A stretch of DNA of 64,000 bases from Sediminihabitans luteus (GTDB taxonomy: Bacteria; Actinomycetota; Actinomycetes; Actinomycetales; Cellulomonadaceae), in the NCBI RefSeq assembly GCF_002797595.1, contig NZ_PGFE01000006.1, positions 62,001 through 126,000 of the forward strand, given 5' to 3'. The position numbers were made by a program, and so were the translations under genes. Shown here in pieces: positions 1 to 7,843 of this stretch (its first letter is position 1; each line of letters begins with the position of its first letter). The notes under the pieces are model-generated. The model searched no databases and had not been told where the DNA came from. It saw only the letters and a program-made list of their open reading frames with translations.

Positions 1-327
1 GGCGAGCGCGGCCGCCGCGGAGGCGACCGTGAACAGCGCGATGCCGATGACGAACACGCGACGACGTCCCCACCTGTCGCCGAGGGCGGCGGCGACGAGC
101 ATGAACGCCGCGAAGCTCAGCGTGTACGCGTTGACGAACCACTGGAGCTGTTCGACCGACGGGGCGAGGGAGCGCTGGATCACGGGCAGCGCCCCGGTCA
201 TGACGAGGTTGTCGAGGGTTGCCATGAACATGGGCAACGACGCCGCGACGAGGGCGAGCCAGACCGGCACCGGTCGGCGCGACCGTGGCGGGGCGGGCGG
301 TGGATCGAGGGCGAGGGTCGTGGACAT
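1..327 (-). CDS. MFS drug exporter, DHA2-like, N-terminal part (cut by window edge)
   Basis: This is the first 109 residues of a major facilitator superfamily transporter; the rest lies before the window. Reading the minus strand from ATG at 327 gives a charged, proline-rich tail, a first membrane helix (about residues 22-42) and a second helix (about 65-85). These are followed by the MFS motif A loop GDRWGRRRVF. The WFVNAYTLSFAA segment is typical of the 14-helix EmrB/QacA (DHA2) group, which exports drugs using the proton gradient. A GGAG ribosome site precedes the ATG. It is divergent from a TetR gene with a palindrome between them, so it is probably repressed by that regulator. The substrate cannot be told. 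Confidence 0.85.
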   Translation of the reverse strand, partial: MSTTLALDPPPAPPRSRRPVPVWLALVAASLPMFMATLDNLVMTGALPVIQRSLAPSVEQLQWFVNAYTLSFAAFMLVAAALGDRWGRRRVFVIGIALFTVASAAAALA

Positions 328-341
328 GAGGGCTCCGATTG

Positions 342-360
342 GTAAGCATCGAATGATTAC
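342..360. promoter_or_regulatory. TetR operator between MFS and TetR genes
   Basis: The sequence GTAAGCATCGAATGATTAC is an inverted repeat with half-sites GTAAnCAT and ATGnTTAC around a 3-base centre. It is AT-richer than its surroundings and sits in the 74-base gap between two divergent genes. The TetR gene has its own -10 (TAACCT, 389-394) seven bases before its ATG. Length and symmetry fit a TetR-family operator that would control the exporter and probably the regulator itself. Binding is inferred. Confidence 0.7.
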
Positions 361-401
361 TTGCGGACCCATCGTAGGCATCGACTGATAACCTTGTCAC
401 C

Positions 402-1043
402 ATGAGCAGTCCGCAGAGTGAGACGAGCGACCGTGCGGTCGCCGGGGCCGACGGGCAGCGACGCATGTCGCGCGACGAGCGCCGCGAGCAGATCGTGCGC
501 GCCGCGCTCGGGGTGTTCGCCGCGGGCGGGTTCCACGGCACGAGCACCGACCAGGTCGCGCGCGCCGCGGGCGTCTCGCAGCCCTACGTGGTGCGCATGT
601 TCCGCACCAAGCAGGAGCTCTTCCGCGAGGTCTTCGCGAGCGTGGGCGACCGCATCGTCGAGGTCTTCGACCAGGTGCCCGCCGGGCCGGACGCGAAGGC
701 GCAGCTCGGTGCGGCGTACACCGGGCTGCTGAGCGACCGCGACGTGCTCAAGGTGCTCATGCACGGGTTCGTCGAGGGCGGCGACCCGCAGGTCGGGCGT
801 CGGGCGCGCGAGGTGCTCGTTCGGGCGTTCGAGACCTACGTCGACCGCACGGGCGGCACGCCCGAGGAGGCCCGCGCGTTCGTCGCGCAGGGGATGCTCA
901 TCAACACGCTGCTGTCGGTCGGGGCACCCGAGCACACCGACGAGCCCGGGGTCGCGGCGCTCGTGGAGTGCTCGTTCGGCGACGCGCTCGGCGCGGTGGG
1001 CGTGGCCGCCTGCCGTCCCGTCGACGAGGGGAGCACCCGATGA
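402..1043 (+). CDS. TetR/AcrR family transcriptional regulator
   Basis: A 213-residue one-component repressor. Residues about 25-75 form the TetR DNA-binding domain, with the helix-turn-helix around TDQVARAAGVSQPYVVRMF. The remaining ~135 residues are the variable ligand-binding and dimer domain. The start is supported by TAACCT seven bases upstream, which suggests a leaderless mRNA. It lies divergent to an MFS exporter with a 19-bp palindrome between them, the usual layout of a ligand-induced efflux switch. Its stop overlaps the truB start (ATGA), so truB may be translationally coupled to it, which is unusual for a housekeeping gene. The ligand is unknown. Confidence 0.9.
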   Translation: MSSPQSETSDRAVAGADGQRRMSRDERREQIVRAALGVFAAGGFHGTSTDQVARAAGVSQPYVVRMFRTKQELFREVFASVGDRIVEVFDQVPAGPDAKAQLGAAYTGLLSDRDVLKVLMHGFVEGGDPQVGRRAREVLVRAFETYVDRTGGTPEEARAFVAQGMLINTLLSVGAPEHTDEPGVAALVECSFGDALGAVGVAACRPVDEGSTR

Positions 1044-2098
1044 GCGCGCCGGCGAACCGCCCGCCCCGCCGCCCGACCGCCCCCGACGGCCTGCTCGTGG
1101 TCGACAAGCCCGCGGGCTGGACGAGCCACGACGTCGTCGGGCGCGTGCGCCGGCTCGCCGGGACGCGCAAGGTCGGCCACGCCGGGACGCTCGACCCGAT
1201 GGCCACCGGCGTCCTCGTGCTCGGCGTGGGCCGTGCCACGCGGCTCCTGACCTACGTCGTGGGCGCCGACAAGGACTACGACGCGACCGTCCGGCTGGGC
1301 GTGACGACCACGACCGAGGACGCCGAGGGGGAGGTCCTCGACGTGCGTGACGCCTCGCACCTGGACCGCGCGAGCATCGACGACGCCGTCGCCGCGCTCA
1401 CGGGCGACCTGCAGCAGGTCCCGAGCGCGGTGAGCGCGATCAAGGTCGACGGGCAGCGCGCCTACGCGCGCGTGCGGGCGGGCGAGACCGTCGAGCTCGC
1501 GGCGCGGTCCGTCACGGTCTCGCGCTTCGAGGTGCTCGCGGTGCGCGAGGCGCGCGATGTCGGTGATGTCGGCAATGTCGGCAATGTCGGCAGCGAAAGC
1601 AGTGAAGGCAGTGAAGGCGGTGAAGGCGGTGTCGACGGTGGAGGCGCGGTCGGCGGGTCGGTCACGGTGCTCGACGTCGACGTCACGGTCACGGTCTCGT
1701 CCGGGACGTACGTCCGGGCGCTCGCGCGTGACCTGGGCGACGCGCTCGGCGTCGGGGCGCACCTGACCGCGCTGCGGCGCACGCGCGTAGGCGGGCTCGC
1801 GCTCGACCGCGCGGGGACGCTCGGCGAGCACGAGGCGCAGGCGGACCGCGACGGCGTGCTCGCGACCACCCCGCTGGCGGACGCGGCGCGCGCGATCTTC
1901 CCGGTGCGCGAGCTCACCGAGCCCGAGGCTCGGGCGCTGTCCTACGGGCAGCGCGTGGCGGCGTCCGGCACGGGCACGGGCACGGGCACGGTGACCGCGG
2001 GCATCGGGCCGGACGGCGCGCTCGTCGCGCTGCTCGAGGACGAACGGCGGAAGGGCGAGGACGTCGCCCGCCCCGCGATCGTCTTCGCCCCGGCCTGA
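1040..2098 (+). CDS. truB: tRNA pseudouridine(55) synthase TruB
   Basis: TruB converts U55 of the tRNA T-loop to pseudouridine in the cytoplasm. The 352-residue product has the KPAGWTSHDVV motif near residues 23-33 and the catalytic-Asp segment GHAGTLDPMATG, with Asp52 as the predicted nucleophile. The conserved SSGTYVRALARDLG block lies in the C-terminal half of the catalytic domain. The ATG at 1040 overlaps the TetR stop; longer in-frame starts upstream lie inside the TetR gene and are unlikely. Residues about 173-204 are a low-complexity Gly/Val/Asn/Ser/Glu insertion between conserved blocks (separate entry). Another short repeat (GTGTGTGT) lies near the C-terminus. Truncating damage is not seen. 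Actinobacterial truB usually precedes ribF, as here. Confidence 0.96.
   Translation: MSAPANRPPRRPTAPDGLLVVDKPAGWTSHDVVGRVRRLAGTRKVGHAGTLDPMATGVLVLGVGRATRLLTYVVGADKDYDATVRLGVTTTTEDAEGEVLDVRDASHLDRASIDDAVAALTGDLQQVPSAVSAIKVDGQRAYARVRAGETVELAARSVTVSRFEVLAVREARDVGDVGNVGNVGSESSEGSEGGEGGVDGGGAVGGSVTVLDVDVTVTVSSGTYVRALARDLGDALGVGAHLTALRRTRVGGLALDRAGTLGEHEAQADRDGVLATTPLADAARAIFPVRELTEPEARALSYGQRVAASGTGTGTGTVTAGIGPDGALVALLEDERRKGEDVARPAIVFAPA
1556..1650 (+). repeat. In-frame 9-bp repeats inside truB
   Basis: Two runs of 9-base units, first variants of GTCGGCAAT and then of AGTGAAGGC, follow one another and keep the truB frame. They encode a Val-Gly-Asn then Ser-Glu-Gly rich loop. Local GC is lower than in the flanks. 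The pattern looks like recent slippage expansion in a surface loop just before the conserved SSGTYVRALARDLG block. Confidence 0.85.
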
Positions 2099-2201
2099 GC
2101 GCACGGTGCGGCGCGGGGGAGCGGTTCGGTCGTCGCCCCCCGGCGTGGCACGCTTGTCCCTGCCGCCCGCCGGCGGTCCCAGCACTCCCGAGGAGCAGCA
2201 C

Positions 2202-3185
2202 GTGCACGTGTGGAACGGCCTGGACGAGGTGCCCGAGGACTTCGGGCCGTCCGTGGTGACGATCGGCAACTTCGACGGCGTGCACCGCGGTCACGCCGCG
2301 GTGCTGCGTCGTATCGTCGACCTCGCGCACGGCTCCGACGCGCGCGCCGTCGCGGTGACGTTCGACCCGCACCCGTTGCAGGTGCACCAGCCCGGCTCGG
2401 CGCCCGAGCTCATCACGGGGCTCGCCGACCGCACGGAGCTCCTGGCCGGCACGGGTCTCGACGCCGTCCTCGTGCTCGAGTACACGCTCGACCTCGCCCG
2501 GCAGACGCCCGAGCAGTTCGTCGTCGAGTGCCTCGCGCGCGGGCTGCGCGCCCGGACCGTCGTCGTCGGCCACGACGTGCGGTTCGGCCGGGACAACTCC
2601 GGGACCATGGAGACCATGGTCGCGCTCGGGCGCGAGCACGGCTTCGACGTCGTGCCCGTCGACGACGTGGGCCAGGCGCCGGGCGCGGACGGGCCCGGCG
2701 CCGACCGCTGGTCGTCGACGCTCGTGCGCGAGCTGCTCGCTGCGGGGCGCGTCGACGAGGCCGCGGCGGTGCTCGGGCGCGACCACCGTGTGCGGGGGAC
2801 CGTGGTGCACGGCGACGCCCGGGGGCGTGAGCTCGGGTTCCCCACGGCCAACCTCGGCGACGTCGTCGGGATGGTCCCTGCCGACGGCGTCTACGCGGGG
2901 CGGCTCGTGCGCCCGGGCCGGCTCGCGCGCGGCGAGGCCGACGCCGTGCTGCCGGCCGCGGTGTCGATCGGCACCAACCCGACGTTCGACGGCGACGAGC
3001 GGCGGGTCGAGGCGTACGTGCTCGACCGTACCGACCTCGACCTGTACGACGAGGAGGTCGTCCTCGAGCTCGTGCAGCGGCTGCGGCCCACGGTGCGGTT
3101 CGACGGGATCGACCCGTTGGTCGCCCAGATGCACGCGGACGTCGCACTCGCACGTGCTGTTCTCGGCCGTGCGGGGAACGCGTAG
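2202..3185 (+). CDS. ribF: Bifunctional riboflavin kinase / FAD synthetase RibF
   Basis: RibF phosphorylates riboflavin to FMN and adenylates FMN to FAD. The N-terminal adenylyltransferase domain shows TIGNFDGVHRGH (about residues 20-31). The C-terminal flavokinase domain shows the PTAN motif within GRELGFPTANL (around residue 213) and the conserved YVLDRTDLDLYDEEV end. GTG at 2202 is chosen because GAGGAG lies just upstream and the product (327 residues) matches family length; a reading from further upstream adds unconserved sequence. It follows truB by about 100 bp, the common actinobacterial order. Confidence 0.95.
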   Translation: MHVWNGLDEVPEDFGPSVVTIGNFDGVHRGHAAVLRRIVDLAHGSDARAVAVTFDPHPLQVHQPGSAPELITGLADRTELLAGTGLDAVLVLEYTLDLARQTPEQFVVECLARGLRARTVVVGHDVRFGRDNSGTMETMVALGREHGFDVVPVDDVGQAPGADGPGADRWSSTLVRELLAAGRVDEAAAVLGRDHRVRGTVVHGDARGRELGFPTANLGDVVGMVPADGVYAGRLVRPGRLARGEADAVLPAAVSIGTNPTFDGDERRVEAYVLDRTDLDLYDEEVVLELVQRLRPTVRFDGIDPLVAQMHADVALARAVLGRAGNA

Positions 3186-3362
3186 CCTCCGCGGGAATAC
3201 CCGTACTTTTCGGACGATGAGTGCGCTGATCACTTATTGATCGGGGCAAGCAACGGTGGGACGTTCGACGGTGCAGGGGGCTGCCGGTCCTCTGCTGCCC
3301 GGGACGCGACGCGGACCGGGCCCGACCGTCACCCCTCGGGGTGCACCCACCGGAGGTCCATC

Positions 3363-4898
3363 ATGTCCCGTCGATCCCGAGCGACCGCGGTGCTCGCCGC
3401 GGCCGTGCTCGCGGGCACGGCGCTCGTCGCCGCCGCCCCCGCGCAGGCCGCGCCCAAGCCGCTGCCGCCGCAGGTCTTCGCGCCCTACTTCGAGGTCTGG
3501 AACGAGCAGGACCCCGCCGTCCTCGCCCAGCAGTCCGGGGCCTCGCACCTGACGCTGTCGTTCCTGCAGACCGCCCGCAAGGGGTCCTGCGACCTCGTGT
3601 GGGACGGCGACGCCTCGCGTCCCGTGAGCCAGGCCGAGTACGGCGCGTCGATCCAGACCATCCGCGACCGCGGGGGCGACGTCATCCCCGCCCTCGGCGG
3701 GTACGGCGCCGGCTCGACCGGCACCGAGCTCGCGGACAGCTGCACCGACGTCGACAAGATCGCCGCCGCCATGCAGAAGGTCGTCACCACCTACGACGTG
3801 ACGCGCATCGACATCGACGTCGAGGACGCCTCGCTCACCAACACCGCGGGCATCGACCGACGCAACAAGGCCATCAAGAAGGTCGAGGACTGGGCGGCGT
3901 CCACCGGACGCACGGTCCAGTTCGTCTACACGCTCCCGACGACCACGCGCGGGCTCGGCGAGTCCGGCATGAACGTCATGCGCAACGCCGTCTCGAACGG
4001 TGCGCGCATCGACATCGTCAACCTCATGACGTTCGACTACTACGACAACCAGCCGCACGACATGGCCGAGGACACCAAGACGGCCACGACCGGTCTCGTC
4101 GCGCAGCTCGGCCAGCTCTACCCCGGCAAGACGCAGGCCGAGCTGTGGCGCATGGTCGGCATCACCGAGATGATCGGCATCGACGACTTCGGCCCGGCCG
4201 AGACGTTCACGCAGGCGAACGCCGCCCCCGTGCTCGCCTGGGCGCAGGCCAAGGGCGTGTCGTACCTGTCGTTCTGGGCGCTGCAGCGCGACAACGGCGG
4301 GTGCCCCGGCGTCGCCGGATCGAACGACTGCTCGGGCATCAGCCAGCCGACGTGGTTCTTCACCAAGGCCTTCGAGCCGTTCACCTCGGGCACGACGCCG
4401 AGCCCCACGCCGACCGTCACCCCGACCGTGACGCCCACGGTGACGCCGACCGTCACGCCCACGGTGACGCCCACCGTGACGCCCACGAACGGGACCTGCA
4501 CCGCGGCCGCGTGGTCGTCGAGCAAGGCCTACGCGGGCGGCGCGCAGGTCTCCTACGCGGGGCACGCGTGGTCCGCGCGCTGGTGGACCCAGGGCGACGT
4601 GCCGGGCGCCAGCTCGCAGGACGTGTGGACCGACAAGGGCGCCTGCTCGGGCGGCACGCCGACCGTCACGCCCACCACGACGCCCAAGCCCACCACGACG
4701 CCCACGGTCACGCCGACCGTGACGCCCACGGTGACGCCCACGAACGGGACCTGCACCGCGGCCGCGTGGTCGTCGTCGAAGGTCTACACGGGCGGCGCGC
4801 TCGCGTCGTCGGCCGGGCACACCTGGCGGGCCAAGTGGTGGACCCAGGGCGAGACGCCGGGCTCGTCGGACGTCTGGGCCGACCAGGGCGCCTGCTGA
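3363..4898 (+). CDS. Secreted GH18 chitinase with two CBM5/12 chitin-binding modules
   Basis: A 511-residue exported chitinase that should hydrolyse chitin outside the cell. A signal peptide (residues 1-29, ending AQA) precedes a GH18 catalytic domain (about 35-340). The catalytic acid is in RIDIDVED, with Asp150, Asp152 and Glu154; the first Asp of the usual DxxDxDxE signature is Thr here. Two CBM5/12 modules, about 379-430 and 464-511, each contain a WWTQG stretch and are bounded by Cys. They are separated from the catalytic domain and from each other by Pro-Thr-Val-Thr linkers. ATG 3363 has GGAGG upstream. The gene stands alone between ribF and rpsO, probably an insertion into the core gene order. 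Confidence 0.92.
   Translation: MSRRSRATAVLAAAVLAGTALVAAAPAQAAPKPLPPQVFAPYFEVWNEQDPAVLAQQSGASHLTLSFLQTARKGSCDLVWDGDASRPVSQAEYGASIQTIRDRGGDVIPALGGYGAGSTGTELADSCTDVDKIAAAMQKVVTTYDVTRIDIDVEDASLTNTAGIDRRNKAIKKVEDWAASTGRTVQFVYTLPTTTRGLGESGMNVMRNAVSNGARIDIVNLMTFDYYDNQPHDMAEDTKTATTGLVAQLGQLYPGKTQAELWRMVGITEMIGIDDFGPAETFTQANAAPVLAWAQAKGVSYLSFWALQRDNGGCPGVAGSNDCSGISQPTWFFTKAFEPFTSGTTPSPTPTVTPTVTPTVTPTVTPTVTPTVTPTNGTCTAAAWSSSKAYAGGAQVSYAGHAWSARWWTQGDVPGASSQDVWTDKGACSGGTPTVTPTTTPKPTTTPTVTPTVTPTVTPTNGTCTAAAWSSSKVYTGGALASSAGHTWRAKWWTQGETPGSSDVWADQGAC
4420..4790 (+). repeat. Duplicated linker plus CBM segments in the chitinase gene
   Basis: The two linker-CBM units share long nearly identical DNA. A stretch of about 45 bases, from the last PTVT codons through the first codons of each CBM, is identical at roughly 4475-4520 and 4730-4775. 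The linkers are short tandem repeats coding Pro-Thr-Val-Thr. This indicates recent or homogenised duplication and a site prone to copy-number change. Confidence 0.8.
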
Positions 4899-4943
4899 CC
4901 CTCGGGTGCTCGTGCGCGGCGCCCGTCGGGCCGTCGTCCTGAA

Positions 4944-4977
4944 CCGCCCGGCGGGTGCCTCCGCGCCCGCCGGGCGG
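4944..4977 (+). terminator. Terminator hairpin after the chitinase gene
   Basis: Twelve bases, CCGCCCGGCGGG, pair perfectly with CCCGCCGGGCGG across a 10-base loop. There is no clear T-tract, as is common in high-GC actinobacteria. It separates the chitinase from the rpsO promoter, whose -10 starts ten bases later. Confidence 0.75.
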
Positions 4978-4986
4978 CACGGCTGC

Positions 4987-4992
4987 TAGAAT
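4987..4992 (+). promoter_or_regulatory. rpsO promoter -10 element
   Basis: TAGAAT lies 130 bases before rpsO, directly downstream of the preceding terminator hairpin. No clear -35 hexamer is visible. It implies a 5' leader of about 120 bases for rpsO. Confidence 0.6.
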
Positions 4993-4999
4993 GGTCGAG

Positions 5000-5121
5000 C
5001 CGTCAGAACGGCCGCGGAGGCCCTTGCGGGTGCAGCTCATGGGAGCAGCGCCGGCAGGCCAGCCCAAGAGCCCAGGGATTTCAGCCCTGGTGCGCCGCGC
5101 AACGACACCCGAAGGAGAGCC
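5000..5121 (+). promoter_or_regulatory. Structured rpsO leader, candidate S15 autoregulatory RNA
   Basis: The leader includes a hairpin CCAGGG-loop-CCCTGG at 5072-5090 and ends with the ribosome site GAAGGAG before the rpsO ATG. Ribosomal protein S15 represses its own mRNA through different leader structures in several bacterial phyla. That this leader is such an element is an inference from position and structure only. Confidence 0.4.
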
Positions 5122-5391
5122 ATGCCGCTCGACTCTGCCACCAAGCAGCGCATCATGTCCGAGTACGCGACCAGCGAGGGCGACACCGGCTCGCCGGAGG
5201 TCCAGGTTGCGATGCTCACGCAGCGCATCCTCGACCTGACCGAGCACCTCAAGGAGCACAAGCACGACCACCACAGCCGTCGTGGTCTGCTGCTCCTCGT
5301 CGGTCAGCGTCGTCGTCTTCTCGGCTACCTGCAGAAGGTCGACATCAACCGCTACCGCAGCCTCATCGAGCGCCTCGGCCTGCGTCGCTGA
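5122..5391 (+). CDS. rpsO: 30S ribosomal protein S15
   Basis: An 89-residue primary-binding protein of the small subunit platform that contacts 16S rRNA helix 22. The full family length is present, with [30 protein letters not shown], and the closing [13 protein letters not shown] strong ribosome site (GAAGGAG) is 6-7 bases upstream of the ATG. A 14-bp perfect hairpin separates it from pnp, the conserved rpsO-pnp pairing. Confidence 0.98.
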   Translation: MPLDSATKQRIMSEYATSEGDTGSPEVQVAMLTQRILDLTEHLKEHKHDHHSRRGLLLLVGQRRRLLGYLQKVDINRYRSLIERLGLRR

Positions 5392-5401
5392 CACACCCGG
5401 T

Positions 5402-5431
5402 CCAGCCCGGTCCCCGTGGGGACCGGGCTGG
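5402..5431 (+). terminator. rpsO-pnp intergenic hairpin (terminator or RNase III site)
   Basis: Perfect 14-bp inverted repeat: CCAGCCCGGTCCCC pairs with GGGGACCGGGCTGG across 2 bases. In Streptomyces a comparable rpsO-pnp hairpin is an RNase III cleavage site that governs PNPase level. Either role fits here. Confidence 0.75.
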
Positions 5432-5441
5432 TCTGGTTCGA

Positions 5442-5447
5442 TAGAAC
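5442..5447 (+). promoter_or_regulatory. pnp promoter -10 element
   Basis: TAGAAC, within the short palindrome GTTCGATAGAAC, starts eleven bases after the hairpin. It would give pnp its own transcript with a leader of about 140 bases, beside read-through from rpsO. Confidence 0.5.
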
Positions 5448-5592
5448 CGCACCAATCCCCACGCGCCGCCGGTCGCAGCCCGTCCGGTCCTCGGTAGTGG
5501 CCCCCGGACCTCGCACGCGCGAGCAGCCGTGGACCTCGATCGAAGACCGCCGGATGCCGTGCGCGGCGCGTCGACGAGACAGGAGGGCACCC

Positions 5593-7842
5593 GTGGAGGG
5601 TCCCGAGATCCAGTTCGCCGAGGCCGTGATCGACAACGGTCGCTTCGGCACGCGCACCATCCGCTTCGAGACGGGCCGTCTGGCCAAGCAGGCCGCCGGC
5701 ACCGCCGTCGCCTACCTCGACGGCGAGACCATGCTGCTGTCGGCCACGACGGTCGGCAAGCACCCCAAGGACCACTTCGACTTCTTCCCCCTCACGGTGG
5801 ACGTCGAGGAGCGCATGTACGCCGCGGGCCGCATCCCCGGCTCGTTCTTCCGCCGCGAGGGCCGCCCCTCGACCGAGGCGATCCTCGCGTGCCGTCTGAT
5901 CGACCGCCCGCTGCGCCCCCTGTTCGTCAAGGGCGTGCGCAACGAGGTCCAGGTCGTCGTGACCGTCCTCGCAAGCCACCCGGACGACGCGTACGACGTC
6001 CTCGCGATCAACGCGGCCTCGCTCTCGACGCAGCTCTCGGGCCTGCCCTTCTCGGGCCCCGCGGGCGCCGTGCGCATCGCGCTCGTCGACGGCCAGTGGG
6101 TCGCGTTCCCCAAGTACAGCGACAAGGAGCGCGCCGTCTTCGAGATGGTCGTCTCGGGTCGCATCGTGACCGACGCGCAGGGCAACCCCGACGTCGCGAT
6201 CGCGATGATCGAGGCCGAGGCCACCGACGACTCGTGGAACCTCATCAGCGAGGGCGCGCAGGCGCCCACCGAGGCCGTCGTGGCCGAGGGCATCGAGGCC
6301 TCCAAGCCGTTCATCCGCGCGCTGTGCGAGGCGCAGATCGAGCTCGCCGACAAGGCCCGCAAGCCGATCAAGGAGCTCCCGCTCTTCCCCGACTACCAGG
6401 ACGACGCCTACGCGGCGGTCGAGGCGCAGGCCACGGCGGCGCTCGGCGAGGCCCTGCAGATCGCGGACAAGCAGGACCGAGAGGCCCGCATCGACGAGGT
6501 CAAGGCCGAGACGGTCGAGGCGCTCGGCGCGAGCTTCGAGGGTCGCGAGAAGGAGCTCTCGGCGGCGTACCGCTCGCTGCAGAAGAAGCTCATCCGCCAG
6601 CGCATCCTGACCGACGGGTTCCGCATCGACGGCCGTGGGCTCGCCGACATCCGCACGCTGGGTGCCGAGGTCGAGGTCCTGCCGCGCGTGCACGGCTCGG
6701 CGCTGTTCGAGCGTGGCGAGACGCAGATCCTCGGCGTCACGACGCTGAACATGCTGCGCATGGAGCAGCAGATCGACTCGCTCGGTCCGGTCACGCGCAA
6801 GCGCTACATGCACAACTACAACTTCCCGCCGTACTCGACCGGCGAGACCGGCCGCGTGGGCAGCCCCAAGCGTCGCGAGATCGGCCACGGTGCGCTCGCC
6901 GAGCGTGCGCTCGTGCCCGTGCTCCCGAGCCGCGAGGAGTTCCCCTACGCGATCCGTCAGGTCTCCGAGGCCCTCGGCTCGAACGGCTCGACCTCGATGG
7001 GCTCGGTCTGCGCCTCGACGCTGTCCCTGCTCAACGCGGGCGTTCCGCTCAAGGCCGCGGTCGCGGGCATCGCGATGGGCCTCGTCTCCGACACGGTCGA
7101 CGGCGAGACCCGCTACGCGGCGCTCACCGACATCCTCGGTGCCGAGGACGCGTTCGGCGACATGGACTTCAAGGTCGCCGGCACGCGCGAGTTCGTCACG
7201 GCCATCCAGCTCGACACCAAGCTCGACGGCATCCCCGCGTCGGTCCTGGCCGGTGCGCTCACGCAGGCCCGCGAGGCCCGCATGACGATCCTCGACGTGC
7301 TCGCCGAGGCGATCGACGTGCCCGACGAGATGAGCCCCAACGCGCCGCGCGTCATCGCGGTCAAGGTCCCCGTGGACAAGATCGGCGAGGTCATCGGCCC
7401 CAAGGGCAAGATGATCAACCAGATCCAGGAGGAGACCGGCGCCGACATCTCGATCGAGGACGACGGCACGGTCTACATCGGCGCGACCGACGGTCCGTCG
7501 GCCGAGGCCGCCCGGGCCGCGATCAACGCGATCGCGAACCCGCACGTCCCCGAGATCGGTGAGCGCTTCGTCGGCACGGTCGTCAAGACCACGTCGTTCG
7601 GCGCGTTCATCTCGCTCTCGCCGGGCAAGGACGGCCTGCTGCACATCAGCCAGATCCGCAAGCTCGTGGGCGGCAAGCGCGTCGAGAACGTCGACGACGT
7701 GCTGTCCATCGGGCAGAAGGTCCAGGTCCAGATCGGTGAGATCGACCCGCGCGGCAAGCTCTCGCTGCACGCGGTGACCGAGGACGAGGACAAGGCCGCC
7801 GAGGCCGCGTCGACCGAGGCCCCGGCCTCGGCCGACGCCTGA
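5593..7842 (+). CDS. pnp: Polyribonucleotide nucleotidyltransferase (PNPase)
   Basis: PNPase degrades RNA 3'-5' with phosphate and can add tails in reverse. The 749-residue product has two RNase PH domains (about 10-145 and 330-560; RPLRPLF and [10 protein letters not shown]-like active-site blocks are present). A KH domain begins near 597 ([16 protein letters not shown]), an S1 domain follows from about 657 ([15 protein letters not shown]), and an Ala/Glu-rich tail ends the protein. GTG 5593 is preceded by AGGAGG. An open frame continues upstream but is not conserved in character. It is followed after one base by an M16 peptidase gene, a common actinobacterial pair. Confidence 0.97.
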   Translation: MEGPEIQFAEAVIDNGRFGTRTIRFETGRLAKQAAGTAVAYLDGETMLLSATTVGKHPKDHFDFFPLTVDVEERMYAAGRIPGSFFRREGRPSTEAILACRLIDRPLRPLFVKGVRNEVQVVVTVLASHPDDAYDVLAINAASLSTQLSGLPFSGPAGAVRIALVDGQWVAFPKYSDKERAVFEMVVSGRIVTDAQGNPDVAIAMIEAEATDDSWNLISEGAQAPTEAVVAEGIEASKPFIRALCEAQIELADKARKPIKELPLFPDYQDDAYAAVEAQATAALGEALQIADKQDREARIDEVKAETVEALGASFEGREKELSAAYRSLQKKLIRQRILTDGFRIDGRGLADIRTLGAEVEVLPRVHGSALFERGETQILGVTTLNMLRMEQQIDSLGPVTRKRYMHNYNFPPYSTGETGRVGSPKRREIGHGALAERALVPVLPSREEFPYAIRQVSEALGSNGSTSMGSVCASTLSLLNAGVPLKAAVAGIAMGLVSDTVDGETRYAALTDILGAEDAFGDMDFKVAGTREFVTAIQLDTKLDGIPASVLAGALTQAREARMTILDVLAEAIDVPDEMSPNAPRVIAVKVPVDKIGEVIGPKGKMINQIQEETGADISIEDDGTVYIGATDGPSAEAARAAINAIANPHVPEIGERFVGTVVKTTSFGAFISLSPGKDGLLHISQIRKLVGGKRVENVDDVLSIGQKVQVQIGEIDPRGKLSLHAVTEDEDKAAEAASTEAPASADA

Positions 7843-7843
7843 G

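Noticed and set aside
4708-7770. Open frame of about 1020 codons antisense to the chitinase end, rpsO and pnp
   Set aside because: Composition is Arg/Asp/Leu/Gly-rich without motifs; rpsO and pnp are certain on the other strand.
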